A stretch of 64,000 bases of DNA, taken from Pictodentalium vernedei (lineage: Eukaryota; Mollusca; Scaphopoda; Dentaliida; Dentaliidae). Under the pieces are notes generated by a model, which was not told the DNA's origin, searched no databases, and was given only the letters and a program-made list of their open reading frames with translations. Of the stretch, positions 43,240 through 55,799 are shown piece by piece (positions within the stretch are counted from its first letter, which is position 1; the number at the start of each line of letters is the position of its first letter). The stretch covers positions 248,249,187-248,313,186 of the forward strand of contig CM062289.1 of the NCBI GenBank assembly GCA_031216915.1, given 5' to 3'. A program made the translations under genes and the position numbers.

Positions 43240-45330
43240 TATCCTTGAGGGATGTACGTAGGGGATTATTAGTCCCACATGGTTTTACCGTTTTGGGGGA
43301 CTATTGGAGTGCACTCCTTCTGTCCCTCTGTCTGTCTGTCCTCATTTACCACCTGTATCTCATATATGCTTCAATGCTGTACTTTCATTTTTATACCATT
43401 GGTGACACATAATAGGAGGATGATGCATGTCAAAAATTTTTGAAAAAAATTCAAGATGGCCGACTGGCGGCCATTTTTGTCATCATTTTTTGCTACATCT
43501 GATGTTACCACCTGTATCTTAAACGTGTTTTGATATATTTGCTTCAGGTTTCTAACATTGTTTGTAGATGCTATGAGGATGATGCTCGTCAAAATTGTTG
43601 GAAAAAAAAATTCAAGATGGCCTAATGACGTCCATTTTTTGCATTCTCAAGTTATGTTATCACCCGTACCTTAGAGATGTTTTGAGATATTAGTTTTAAA
43701 TTATCAACATTTGTCAGACATCATAGAAGGTTGATGCATGCCAAAATCTTTTATAAAGAAAAATTCAAGATGGCTGAATGGCAGCCATTTTTGTTGTCAT
43801 TTTTAGCTGCGACTAGCAGCTCTATAAGTGGCAATATCGGTCTGTCTGTCTGTCTGTCTGTTGGTCTGTCTGTCGGACGGTTGGTCTGTCGGTCAGTTGG
43901 TCTGTCGGTCTGTCTGTGACCAATGAGTTTCAAAACTCAATAACTTTTGAAATACTTGATGGAATGACTTTATATTTGGCATGTAAGTGTATCTTATTGA
44001 TGTCTAGCCACTGTTCAATGCATGTGTTGTTCCAAATATTTTTCTTGAAGTTATGGCCCTTGATGAACTTAGAATTTTGTGACCAACGCATTTCTAAAAG
44101 AATAACTTTCAAACTACTTGGTGGAATGACTTCATATTTGGTAGCCAAGTGTATCTCATTCATTCTAGCCCATGTCCGATGCAAATGTTGTTCCAAATAT
44201 TTTTCTTGTTTTTTTTCACCATCACCTGTAAATTGCCCCTGAGAATATTTTTTGGACTTGCAGATTGCACCACCCGTAGCAGCTGCGGCATCGATGTCAC
44301 GATTTTTTTGCTATATTTGACGTTACCACCTGTATCTTAGTTTATGTTACCACCTGTATCTCATAGATGCTTCAATGCTGTACTTTCATTTTTATGCCAT
44401 TGTTGACACTTAATAGGAGGACAATGCACGTCAAAACTTTTTGAAAAAAAATTCAAGATGGCCGACCGGTGGCCATTTTTGTCATCATTTTTTGCTTCAT
44501 TTGATGTTACCACCTGTATCTTTGACATGTTTTAATATATTTGTTTCGGGTTTCTAAATGTTTTGAAAAAAAAAAATTCAAGATGGCCGGGCCATGTTTG
44601 TTCATTTTTTGCATTCTCAAGTTACGTTATCACCCATATCTTGGAGATGTCAGAGATGCTAGGAGGGTGATGCACATCAAAACTTTTTAAAAAAAATTCA
44701 AGATGGCCAAAATCTTTTGGAAAAAAAAAAAAATTCAAGATGGCTGAATGACAGACTTTTTTGTTGTCATTTTTTTGTTATCACCTGTATCTTGGTCATG
44801 TTTCCAGCTATTACTTTCAGATGCTAGGAGGAGGATGCATGTCACTAGGAGGATTTCTAACATTGGTCAGAGATGCTAGGAGGATGATGCACGTCAAAAT
44901 TTTTTGGAAAAAAAATTTAGAATGGCCGAAGGACGACCATTTTCATTGATTTTTTTGTGTTCCTATTTTACGGTTACCACCTGTATCTAATAGATGGATG
45001 CTTCGAGACTGTACTTTCATATTTATACCATTGGTGACACATAATAGGAGGATGATGCACATCAATAATTTTTGAATAAAAATGCAATATGGAATGATTA
45101 CATTTGTGTTCCTGTTGTTAAATGGTAGGTGCCTGAGAACAGATACATGATGGGAGAGAGAGGACTTCAATTCCCACTTGCTGTTGAAATCTTTTATCCA
45201 TTTCATAATGTGCAACTTATTTTTTAAATGCCCAACAGGCCTAAAACATATTTTGCATGTTTTATAGAACAGACCATCCACTGTGGGGGTCTAGAGTCTG
45301 ATCGCCTGTGATCGGCGTTGCACTTGTTTC
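43240..45330 (+). mobile_element. HP-G repeat with nested HP-F
   Basis: Start near GGGATTATTAGTCCCACATG, then CTGTCTGTCTGTCC. Units of about 150 bp carry TTACCACCTGTATCT, GGAGGATGATGCATGTCA and TTCAAGATGGCCGA. HP-F (about 43800-44300; TTTTTAGCTGCGACTAGCAG) is nested. The 3' end is GATCGCCTGTGATCGGCGTT then GCACTTGTTTC, a hairpin plus T-rich tip. A related run of units is at 46990-47450. Confidence 0.65.
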
Positions 45331-45659
45331 ACGAGGCATTAGCTGAGTGAAATAACCAGCACAGTCCATGCAACATGGTGCTCAAATCTACTTTTATTTT
45401 GCTCCTACAATAGATATAATGCTGAGATACATGTGTATTTCAGTTAAAATAATTGAATATGATAACTGTATATGAGGCGGATTTTTTATTTGATTCAATG
45501 CAAATTTGATCAAAATTATAACTTGTTATCATGTATTGGAAAGCTTTCTATAAGAAAGCTTCTCAATAAATATGATAAGTGAAGATTTTGATGAAGCTGG
45601 AGCCCACTAGAACTGACCAAGTTATTAATTACAAATAAAAATAAAATCTTCAAGTATAT

Positions 45660-45755
45660 TAACCCCTTACCTACCATGAAAGGCAGATGACACTTGCAAA
45701 CAAAATTCTTGAATAACTATTTTTTTCATTTTTTGCATCAAAAACATTTGCCGCC
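45660..45755 (+). mobile_element. T1 MITE left fragment
   Basis: TTAACCCCTTACCTACCATG, CAGATGACACTTGCAAAC and CATCAAAAACAT match T1; it stops at the palindrome. Confidence 0.6.
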
Positions 45756-46039
45756 ACATTGAGGAGGGCAGGGGAGGGAGGCACAATTGTGGCTCTAAAT
45801 AGACAATACTAAACAAACACTTTTTTCTCAAAAGTTTTTAAGTTTCAAACACCTCACAATCACCGAACGAAGGGTCTGTGAATCACACATTTTCGATTTG
45901 AATTGAATTGAATCAAATCGAATCTATTATAGAACCTCAAATTGAATCAGGGGCACCTTAAAGATTACTGACTGGGGAAGGAGGTGGTGTAAACCTCATT
46001 ATTCTGACTGTGATGGCTCAAGTCTCAACTGATAAAATA

Positions 46040-46096
46040 TTCCAACCACATCATCAAGGCATGCCTTTGTTGAAGGCATGCTTTGATGATGTGGTT
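46040..46096. repeat. CCACATCATCAAGGCATGC hairpin
   Basis: Near-perfect inverted repeat CCACATCATCAAGGCATGCC / GGCATGCTTTGATGATGTGG. A third, partly matching copy follows at about 46120-46150 (GAAGGCATGCTTTAGTGATG). Confidence 0.75.
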
Positions 46097-46732
46097 TCAT
46101 GAATTCCATAATTTTTTCTTCATTGAAGGCATGCTTTAGTGATGTAGCTGGAATATTTTACCCAATTAGGATAATAGTTCAAAAACAAAAGCGGTGCGAG
46201 AATTATCAGTACTATGAACTGCACAGAGCTAGCCGCTATTAACAGCTTATTGTTGACATTGCCTGGAAACTGGTATTGACTATTGTGACTTCAATTAGCA
46301 TGGCTGTTGGCATGGGGTGCCGATGCTGTCCATGTTAATATAGCGGTAATTACACTCAGTCTTTATTTTCAATATTATTTATGTACTATTTTCATCAGAA
46401 CTATACATTTTGTGAGACGATGAAGATGACCGATACCGAGCTATATTCCAGTGAGAAGATTCAAATGGAAATGAATCAAGCAGCCAATTTCGAATCGAAC
46501 CAGATAGCAACTTCAGAAATGTTCAAAATCGAATTGAATCCCGAAGCTTGGCAGGGCCCTAACCTATCGATTTCAAAGAATATATTTTAACGTCTGCCAA
46601 AAATGAATATTTTAATGATGTGTTGTAACATATTTAGTTTAGTTATTATTGACAAAAAAATGTCCATATTGGATAATTAACACTGTGTTACTAATTTTCA
46701 TGCTAGGTTCACACCATGAATCTTTGATGAAG

Positions 46733-46783
46733 TGAAAGCTGTTATGCTGTTACTACAGTCATAGTATAACAGCTTTCACGACA
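46733..46783. repeat. GTGAAAGCTGTTAT hairpin
   Basis: GTGAAAGCTGTTATGCTG and TATAACAGCTTTCAC pair around a short loop. MITE-like core; no ends recognised. Confidence 0.6.
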
Positions 46784-46989
46784 TCAGATATCATTGATTG
46801 GGAGTAGTTATCACTTTGATTATCTTGCTGCCATCTTAGAGGGGCCAGATTGAGTTGTAACGTTTTTCGTTGGTGTTCCAGTACTCTGGTTGTATAGAAA
46901 TCAGTGATGGGAGTTTAATGTAGTGATTTTGGAGGTTCTTTTTTTTTTAAAACTCATAGCACCAAGTAGTTTTGAGACAAAAGTTTGAA

Positions 46990-47450
46990 ATTTGGCATGT
47001 TGTTCATGTTGTTCCGCCATGACAAGAGGATGATGATGCTTATCCAACTTTTTGGACATAAAATTCAAGATGGCTGATTAGTGGATATTGTTATTGTACT
47101 TCAGGGATACCTGTCTTCATTAAAACTTGTGGTTCAGAGATGTTTTCAGATGCAGCTTTGAAATTTTGTCAATTGTTTAGGCATTACAAGAGGATGATAC
47201 ACATCAAGTTTTACGGACAAAAAATTTAAGATGAGCAAATTTTATCCTTTTTGGTTGTATTTCAGAGGAACATTTTGGTTAAAACGTATAGTATTGGGGT
47301 GCTTAAAGAGTGATTTTTTAAATTTGGTACATTTGTGTTGATCAGACATAACAATATTTTGGACAAAAATCCCCAAATGGCTGAATAATGGCTATTTATG
47401 TTGTACTTCAGAGGAACTCCTGATTTCTGCCTGTCTATCCATCCCAAAAC
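46990..47450 (+). repeat. HP-G-type tandem units
   Basis: Three units with GATGATGATGCTTATCC, ATTCAAGATGGCTGATTAG and GTTGTACTTCAGAGGAAC. No clear 5' or 3' terminus, so a remnant. Confidence 0.55.
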
Positions 47451-47649
47451 AAGATCTTAAAATATTCTTGTAATTACAACTCATATTTGTTATAACTGAT
47501 GTAATAATGTGTGTAATGATATAATTAAATTTTTGGTGAATACTGACACATTTTAGTGACTTTTTCAACTTGAAAATATCATGAGATTAAAGATACATTA
47601 CTTTATCTAAACATCAGTTCTGTAATCTTTACTTATCACACAGTTGCTA

Positions 47650-47725
47650 CCAAAACTTTCTGACATAATATAATCCTGGCTGTTGAAAGTGTCATTAAAC
47701 CCCAATAAAGAAACAAACAAACCAA
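47650..47725 (+). mobile_element. SINE tail fragment
   Basis: GAAAGTGTCATTAAACCCCA then ATAAAGAAACAAACAAACC, the same tail as the SINE at 50.6 kb. Confidence 0.65.
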
Positions 47726-48348
47726 TAGCTTGAAGCTCTCCAATGGTCCAAAACTGTGTGAGTCTCTTGTCCAGCACTACATGAAGGGCAGTGGCCTAGC
47801 CATATCCTTAAAAATCCTGAATTCTACGATCCGCATGGGGCGTCAACTAATGAAATTATAGATGACATACATAGCTTGGTGAAAACTGACATTCTTTCAA
47901 GTCACAAAATGTCTCCAAATAACACTATTTTTGGTTTATTTTTCAAAAATGTCTCCGAGGGAGACCAAAGCTTGGGCCTTCCACAGAGACATTTTTAAAA
48001 AAATGTCCTATTTCCAGCCCCACCAATGTGAGAGGGTCACACCATACCTTTCCCCAACTCAAAATTTTGATCTCTGTGATATTCCTGTGACATAAAAATG
48101 ATTGGGGACCAACACCCCCACCCTCAAACATTCCTGTGTCCTTTTCCCTTAATATAAATATGTAACTGCACACCTTAGCTGAGGTATGCATTGCATTCAG
48201 CAATAGCTTTTGTTGTTTCTGATGTCAATGGCATTTCAGTTGTCCCAGATGTTTCTGGAATACCATCATTTTTTCAAGGATTAGCTTGTCAGCTTTAGCA
48301 CAAAGCCATAAACAAAACATTTGTATCTTATGAAACTGATAAGTATTT

Positions 48349-48600
48349 AACCCTTTACCAAACACAAATGGTCAGTTAACTTAAACTTTTTCATTTTTTA
48401 AAAGTATTTTTGATCACAAATTGAAAAAATAAAACTTAAATGGCAATTTTTATGAATAGCACTCTGATTATGTTGGCTAAAAGGTTAACTCACTTGCTGT
48501 GTCAGCACTTCTTATACATATATGCAGTGTATACACTCCGTATACATATACAGAGTGTATATACATGTACTACATATACATATATACAGTGTATACACTT
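48349..48600. mobile_element. T1 MITE remnant followed by TA-rich palindrome
   Basis: TTTAACCCTTTACCAAACAC to GGCTAAAAGGTTAA (48349-48488) is T1 lacking its hairpin. Then 48510-48600 holds several copies of GTGTATACACT-like and ATACATATATAC text forming self-complementary runs. Confidence 0.55.
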
Positions 48601-48606
48601 CTTAGT

Positions 48607-50440
48607 ATCCCCTGCCGATAAAGTCGGGAGGTGGATATTGAAATGGTGTCCGTCCATCCGTCCTTCCATCACAAACTTTGTCTGGTTAACTCCTCCTACA
48701 TTTTTCAGTGGATTTTTACGAAACTTGGTAGGAAGTATCAGTATAATGTATAGATGTGCATGTGGTCAGGACTGTTCGATGCGACAAATTTTGCATGGTT
48801 ATGGCCCTTGGAAATAGAAAAATTTCCATCACAAATGCTTGACTGCTTAACTCCTCCTATATTTTTTATTGGATTTTTTACAAAATTTGGTCTGAAGTAT
48901 CAGTATCAAGTGTAGATGTGCATGTGGTCAGGAATTTTCGATGTAATGAATTTTGGCATGGTTACGGCCCATAGAAATAGCAAATTTCCATCACAAATGC
49001 TTGTCCGCTTAACTCCTCCTGCATTTTTCATTGGATTTTTACGAAACTTGATGTGCAGTATGAGTATGATGTGTAAATGTTCATATGGAAAGGAAGTTAA
49101 GATTCAAATAATTTTTCCAGAGTTATAGCCCTTGTCAACTTTTAATTTACCAAAATTGTAGGTTTTTGGAAGATATCTTCAGTTGCGATTAAAGAAATTA
49201 AATGATTTATCCCCCCGCTGATGAAGTCTGGAGGGGGATATTGAAATGGTGTCTGTCCATCCATCCATCCATCCATCCATCCATCTGCCCGTCCGTCCAT
49301 CACATACTTTGTCCACTTAACTCCTCTTACAGTTTTCAGTAGATTGTTACGAAACCTGATCTCAAGTATCAGTATCAAGTGTAGATGTGCATGTGAACAG
49401 AAATTTTCAATGCAACGAATTTTGCATGGTTACAGGCCTTGTTAATAACAAAATTCCCTCACAAGGCTTATCCGTTTAACTCCTACATTTTTTATTGGAT
49501 TTTTATGAAACTTGGTCTGAAGTATCAGTATCAAGTGTAGATGTGCATGTGGTCAGGAGTTTTCAATGCGACAAATTTTATATGGTTATGGCCCTTGGTA
49601 ATAGCAAAATTTCCATCACAAATGCTTGTCTGCTTAACTCCTCTGCATTTTTCATTGGATTTTTACGAAACTTGATGTGCAGTATGAGTATGATGTGTAC
49701 ATGTGCATATGGAAAGGAAGTTTCAATTTGAATAATTTTTCCAGAGTTATAGCCCTTGTCAACTTTGAATTTACCAAAATTGTAGGTTTTTGGAAGATAT
49801 CTTCAGTTGTGATTAAAGAAATTAAATGATTTATCCCCTGACAACGAACAATGGAGGGGATATTGAAATGGTGTTTGTTCATCCATCTGTCTATCCGTCC
49901 GCCCATCCATAACAAACTTTGTCCGCTTAACTCCTCGTACAGTTTTCAATAGATTTTTAGGAAACTTGGTCTGAAGTATCAGTATCAAGAGTAGATGTGC
50001 ATTTCGATGCGACAAATCTTGCGTGGTTATGGCCCTTGGAAATAGCAAAATTTCACTCACAAAGGCTTATCTGCTTAACTCCTCCCACATTTTTTATTGG
50101 ATTTTTACGAAACTTGGTCTGAAGTATCAGTATCAAGTGTAGATGTGCAGGTGGTTAGGAATTTTCGATGCAACAAATTTTGCGTGGTTATTGCCCTTGG
50201 TAATAGCAAAATTTCCTTCACAAATGCTTGTCTGCTTAATTCCTGCATTTTTCATTGGATTTTTTTTTGAAGCTTGATGTGTGGTATGAGTATGATGTGT
50301 ACATAGGCACATAGAAAGGAAGTTTTGATTCGGATAATTTAACCCGAGTTATGTCACTTGTCGACTTTGAATTTACCAAAATGGCAGGTTTTTGGAAGAT
50401 ATCTTCAGCTGTTATTAAAGAAATTAAATGATATTTGGTG
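48607..50440 (+). mobile_element. HP-J: three tandem modules of about 620 bp
   Basis: Modules start at about 48607, 49210 and 49835. Each has a C-rich/G-rich hairpin (CCCCCGCTGATGAAGTCTGG with AGGGGG in the second), GATATTGAAATGGTGT, a CCATCCATCC or CCGTCC tract, three AACTCCTCCTAC subunits and the closing text TTGTAGGTTTTTGGAAGATA. The whole headed module has been duplicated, not only its inner units. Confidence 0.75.
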
Positions 50441-50554
50441 AGTGACATTATTGAGTATGAATACATGTCCAGGTTGATAATGAAATTATTCCTGTCATAA
50501 AAGTCGGTGGGGGATATGGATATCGTTAGACTGTTTTGTTCATATACAAATGGA

Positions 50555-50905
50555 AGGATGGTGGCTCAGTGGTTATAGAGCACTGAGCTTTAAACTAAAA
50601 GGGTGATGCTTCCATCTTGATCAGTGGTAACTGCGTTGTGTCCATCAGCAAGACACTTATCCTATTTGTCCATGTGGGGGCATGGTGGCGCTGTGTATTA
50701 AGGCATATTGATGGTGCACTTGTCTTCAACTGCTGCTAACTTCGCTTGTGCAGAATTATTATGTTGGAGAGTCTGACAGTTGCTCGCCAATGCGCTGTAG
50801 TTCTTTCCAAGTATTTTTGCTTCCTCCACCCGTAAATCCAACATGATGTGATGCTGGTTGTTGAAAGTGTCATTAAACCCCAATAAGCAAACAAACAGAT
50901 GTATA
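50555..50905 (+). mobile_element. tRNA-headed SINE, full length
   Basis: Head GGTGGCTCAGTGGTTATAGA; body GTCCATGTGGGGGCATGGTG, TTGATGGTGCACTTGTCTTC and GCTTCCTCCACCCGTAAAT; tail GTCATTAAACCCCAATAAGC then AAACAAACAG. It shows the same body as the 5S-headed SINE. Confidence 0.8.
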
Positions 50906-51699
50906 AACAGTGTATACACTTCATTGATCCTGACATTTGTTACAGTTAACTCTTTCATCATTATGTTAACTGCTTGTATGCTGGAAAAGCATTTTTGGGA
51001 TTCCTTCTGAAGTACAGGTACTGCAACTTGAAGGCCTCATATTCTGTGGATGTACTTAATATTATGTTGGTGGCAAAATTGTTCTGTCCACGTGGATTTT
51101 TATGTGGATTTACCTTTTGACCACCACCCACCCACCCACGTGCAAAAAAAATATTTTTTTCCTCTGACCACTTGGACACCCACCCCACCACCTATATTTT
51201 TTCAGTGTATCACTACAGTGGGTAATGAAAAATTATTGCACTGAGCTTCCAGTTGTCAGTCCTTGCCTTAATTTGAATCCTAATCTACTGTCTAAACTAA
51301 TTATGTACACATCAACCAGCATCAACAGAAGCATTTAGATTTCACTAAAGAAAATTGTTATTAACTCCTTTGTTATCAAGCACGCATTTATTTTTACTGG
51401 GAAAAAAATTGTTTATGAAATAAAATGGTGCTTTATTACAAATTCCATAATGTAGTGTGTTGTTGATGTTGTGAAAAAACAAAGCACTGCCACTGAGTAA
51501 TTCTTCTATGATGATCAGTGCTTGCTGTTTTCTCATTCAAAGTTGATGTCAAACTAACAAGGGTGCTACCAAATACATGTATCACAAATAAAAATAAATA
51601 TATTGGTAACTGTTATGCAGTCAAGCTATACCAGAAGTAGCAATGTCATTACTCAAAAGATAGTAGATAGCGTAGGAAAGCTGAAAATCTGTCACCTAA

Positions 51700-52175
51700 C
51701 ACTATTGTAAATCTCACTGTCCGTCCCGGTCTGTCTCCGTAAAAATGTCAGCATTGATTTCTGCATATAACAGCTGATAACTGTTTTTTTTCACATCTTT
51801 ATGTTCTGGTGGTTCTAATACCTGATGACAGAACTTTCAATTGAGCATTTGTAATTCATGCATTGCAATAATATGCCTATATACACTATGGCATAGTGTA
51901 TACTGGCAAATTATTGAAGTGCATGAATTACAAATGCTGAACTGAAAGTTCTGGCCTCAATGCTCTCATAATAATTATTCATGTGTTAAGTTCCGAGACT
52001 GAAGAAACAGTTTAAATTTAGTGAAGAAGTTTTAATTTTAATGACCTGACTACAGGCTAAGTGTCTAGGCTTGAGGTTTCAGCCAATTGTCATTAACATG
52101 TATTGTAAATCTCACTGTCCGTCCTGGTCCGTCTCCGAAAAAATATCACCACTGATTTCTGCATATAACAGCATA
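51700..52175. repeat. 75-bp direct repeats flanking a 130-bp inverted repeat
   Basis: ATTGTAAATCTCACTGTCCG with following text occurs at about 51708-51780 and 52101-52175. Between them, 51825-51957 is a hairpin with about 50-bp arms (CATTTGTAATTCATGCA, GAACTTTCA). Confidence 0.65.
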
Positions 52176-52912
52176 TAATGTAAGAATTAGACTATTTTTG
52201 TGAACATCAAATAGAGGATTAAAATAATCTTCTTTTGCTGCATAGTATTATGCTCAGCTACTCATCTATATACTCTGGCTCAGTCAGGGTCAGTTTCCAA
52301 TTCAAATATTAACTGTAACTTTTGTTTCATGTTTTCACGAGATAGCCAGACAAACCCTCTGTGAAAACCCTGGTACTATCACTATGAGCTTGAATTAAGT
52401 AAGTGGGGTTTTATATCAAAGATGCACAGTGAGAATTTTCATTAGTTTCAGGTTACAAGAGCTCTACTCAGAGAAACTGGGCATTTAGATTATTTTCCAT
52501 AAATTTGTTACATTATTTTAGATGTTCTGCTAAACACATTGCTACTCATTGTAAAATCCAAATTGGGCCGTGATGATTCAGCTATGAAAATTATGTTAAC
52601 CATTCCCAAATTAAAATTCTTAAATTTCCACGGATTGTTTTTGGTCAAACTGGAGTACACAATTCTTTAATGCATCTAATTTAATTTACAAAAAAGAGAA
52701 CAAATCCCCTAATCAGCCTAGTGGGACCTTATTCACTAACCCTACCTGACAAACAGGTGCCAATTAGACTACTAAACAACAATATAGCCTTGTTATGTGA
52801 AAATAATTTGAAAAAAAAAACCCAGGAAAAAAATTGCAACTCCAGGAAAAAAGGTGTTTTGGCCCCCATCCAACCACCCACCCACCCCGGCCTTGTGTCC
52901 GGAATTTTTTGG

Positions 52913-52933
52913 AACCCCCCCCCCCCCCCCCCT
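52913..52933 (+). repeat. Poly-C tract
   Basis: About 19 C residues after CACCCACCCACCCCGG. It gives spurious glycine- and proline-rich frames on both strands. Confidence 0.85.
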
Positions 52934-53086
52934 TCCTGAGGCAAAGGCATGTTTTGGTAAGCAGCATGCATTCAAGTTTGTTCAAGCCAAGATGCTGCTT
53001 CCATATTTTGGACACCCTAAAGTTGCTATTAGGCTTCAAAATGCATATCTTGTAAATTTTAGCTTAACTGTTGGCCTCCATACATT

Positions 53087-54352
53087 GTTTTTAGCTTAAC
53101 TTGACAAAGTCAAGATAAGCTGTTGCCATCACGTGTGCAAAAGTTGGTGAGTCTTCACATTTTCTTATGCACAGGCTTCACCCTGCTGTTCTCTTCCGAT
53201 CATCACGAAATTTCAAATGTAGGTTCGAGATCATGTCTAGATGAGAATGTCCCCTTTTTGGTAATGATCAGTCAACCGTGATGACAGCGAGAGCCCAAAA
53301 CCCAAAAACCTTTAGCTCAGTCTACAGGGTGTATTTATGAAGGGATTTCATTGTAACTTGGAAGGATGACTCTGTATAATGTCTAGATGAGAATGTCCCC
53401 TTTTGGTCGCGATCGGTCAACCATGATGGCTACGTGGCCCTGAAGCCCAAAAACCTTAGCACAGTCTACAGGTCGTATTTATCAAGGAATTTTATTGTAA
53501 CTTGGTAGGGTGGTTCTGTATAATGTCTAGATGAGAATGTCCTTTTTTTGGTCAGGTTCAGTCAACCGTGATGGCTGCAGGGCACTTTATCTAGATTCCT
53601 TTAACACAGTCTACAGCTTGCATTTGTAAAGGAATTTCATTGCGAATTCGTAGGATGACTCAGTATAATGTCTAGATGAGAATGTCCTACTTTGGCCGTG
53701 ATCAGTCAACTATGACAGCCGCACAGGCATGTGACCTTCATTTGTTTAGCACAGTCTACAGTTCATATTTATGAAGAAATTTCATTGTAACTTGGAAAGA
53801 TAACTCTGTGTGATGTCTAGATGGGACTTTGTATTTTGGTCAGCCGTTACCGCTGCCTGGTCACATGACCTAGATTCCTTTAGCACTGCTTACAGGTTGT
53901 TTTTATGAAGAGATTTCATTGTAACTTGGTAGGTTAACTTTGTATGATATCTACATGAAACTCTCCTTTGGTCATGATCAGTCAGCCATGACGGCCTAAC
54001 CATCACATGACCTAGATTCCTTTGGCAAAGTTATATATTTAAGTTATATTTATAAAGGGATTTCATTGTAACTTGGGAGGATATCTCGTTTTGGAATGAT
54101 TTGTCTGTAACTTGGTAACTTTGGTTGACATACATTAACTGTTAGGGCCACATCAACCCAGGTCTTAATTCTTTAGTACAGTCTACACTTCAAATTATTC
54201 TTATTGAATACAGGGAACAGAAATCAACATATTTTCAATTATCACAATTCTTGTCTTATTTCATAATCCCTTCATAAACATTGAACATTATCCTTTTCAT
54301 CAAACACTACACAACGTCAAGTTAAGCTACAGTGTCATTGACACTTTCATCT
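53087..54352 (+). mobile_element. HP-B repeat copy
   Basis: Start TTTTTAGCTTAACTTGAC, about seven units, end GTCAAGTTAAGCTACAGTG with AGTGTCATTGACACTTTCAT. Complete. Confidence 0.8.
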
Positions 54353-54726
54353 TTTTCAGACTCAACGCACAGAAAGTGGTAATTTTTGGCAGACAGCATT
54401 TTTCACTTATATATATTAAAGATTGTTCAAGCCGTGTTTCTGCATCCATGTTTGGGCTCCAAAATTCAAAAGTAGTAGTGTTTGGCAATTATTTGTTTTC
54501 GTACTGATTTGTCTTGGTTATTTACACTGCAGCAAATGTCACTGCGCCAAATGTGTGTGCCATGACTGATTGTGGGATCCCCATGGAGAGATAACTTGGA
54601 AATAATGTGCATTTTTGTGGAATGTTTGTGAAGTCTGTGCAATTTATAATCATTCAGGAAGTGGCAAATAGTTTCACTCATATACATTTAAGATTGTTCA
54701 TTTCAACCTCCAATTTGTTCTGTAAT

Positions 54727-54873
54727 CAAGCTGGGAATATAACAAATTCAATCTTGTTTGACAGAGCTCACTGAGCTCTGTCAAACAATGTTCAAATGGT
54801 TACATTTCTAGCTGCATTATGGAAAAAATTTCCTGTTTGAAATTTTGACATTAGTGTGGAGACGGTTGAACAT
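54727..54873. mobile_element. T4 MITE, diverged copy
   Basis: CTTGTTTGACAGAGCTCACT hairpin with its exact partner arm, and ATTTTGACATTAGTGTGGAG at right, as in the copy at 41-252. The ends are eroded. Confidence 0.7.
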
Positions 54874-55799
54874 GTGTTGAACATAATTCTAGTTACCATA
54901 GATGTATTTATTTTCTGTAAATTTTATTCTTTAAACATTTACAGTGAAAAAATCTAAAGAATTTAAAATTACTGTTCAGAAGACTGACCTGTCTGACTGG
55001 TTAATGTGAAACCACTTGCCAAATCGGATTTTATGACCTGACAAGTGACCTCTCTAAGACCTGATGTTGTTCTGTGCATGTGCTTATTCAAAAGAAAGTA
55101 TATGTCATATAATCATTCAGTGGTGGAATTAACACTATTGCATAAACTTGTGCAGTGATTTGCCCTTGTTTCACTTTGAGTATCATTAAAAGTATGTTCA
55201 TCCAACTTGTTTAACACTCCAGCGGTGCCACTGTTTGTTGGACTGAAGTGATTTGTCACACCATTTAATTCTACCTTAGCAGGGGGGAGGGTGCATATTC
55301 CATGCCAAGATGAATGTCTTATTAAAGTACTTACAGAATTACTACCCTTTGACTAATTTAGACATTTATCAAGAAATCTGTTTGCTGCTCTAGTTCTGCC
55401 ACTATGTGTTGGATACGAATAATTTTTGTCATGCTTGTAGCTTATCCCATGCCAGAACAAATACTCCTGTTTTGATCTTTACAGAGTTATTATCCCTTGA
55501 TTCGCTTTGTAGTTTCATGCTATAATTTGAAAATGGTTTGTTTGCATGTACATTTGGTCACATCTTCCACACATGGGTGTATGTGGACCTCATAATTGTC
55601 ACTGACGGGTTGGATTTCGGATTTCGTGTAAAAACCCACATTGCAAAACCCACATTTTTGTGAAAAAAGTCTTCATTTTCATGCAGTCTAAAATTATTGG
55701 AGTATGATTCTTTTGGTGAAAACTGGGTAACCAACCAGTGCAATAAGTATCCAACTTGAAAGATTGACTAGACATAGCTGACTCAGTATTTAGAGGAAG

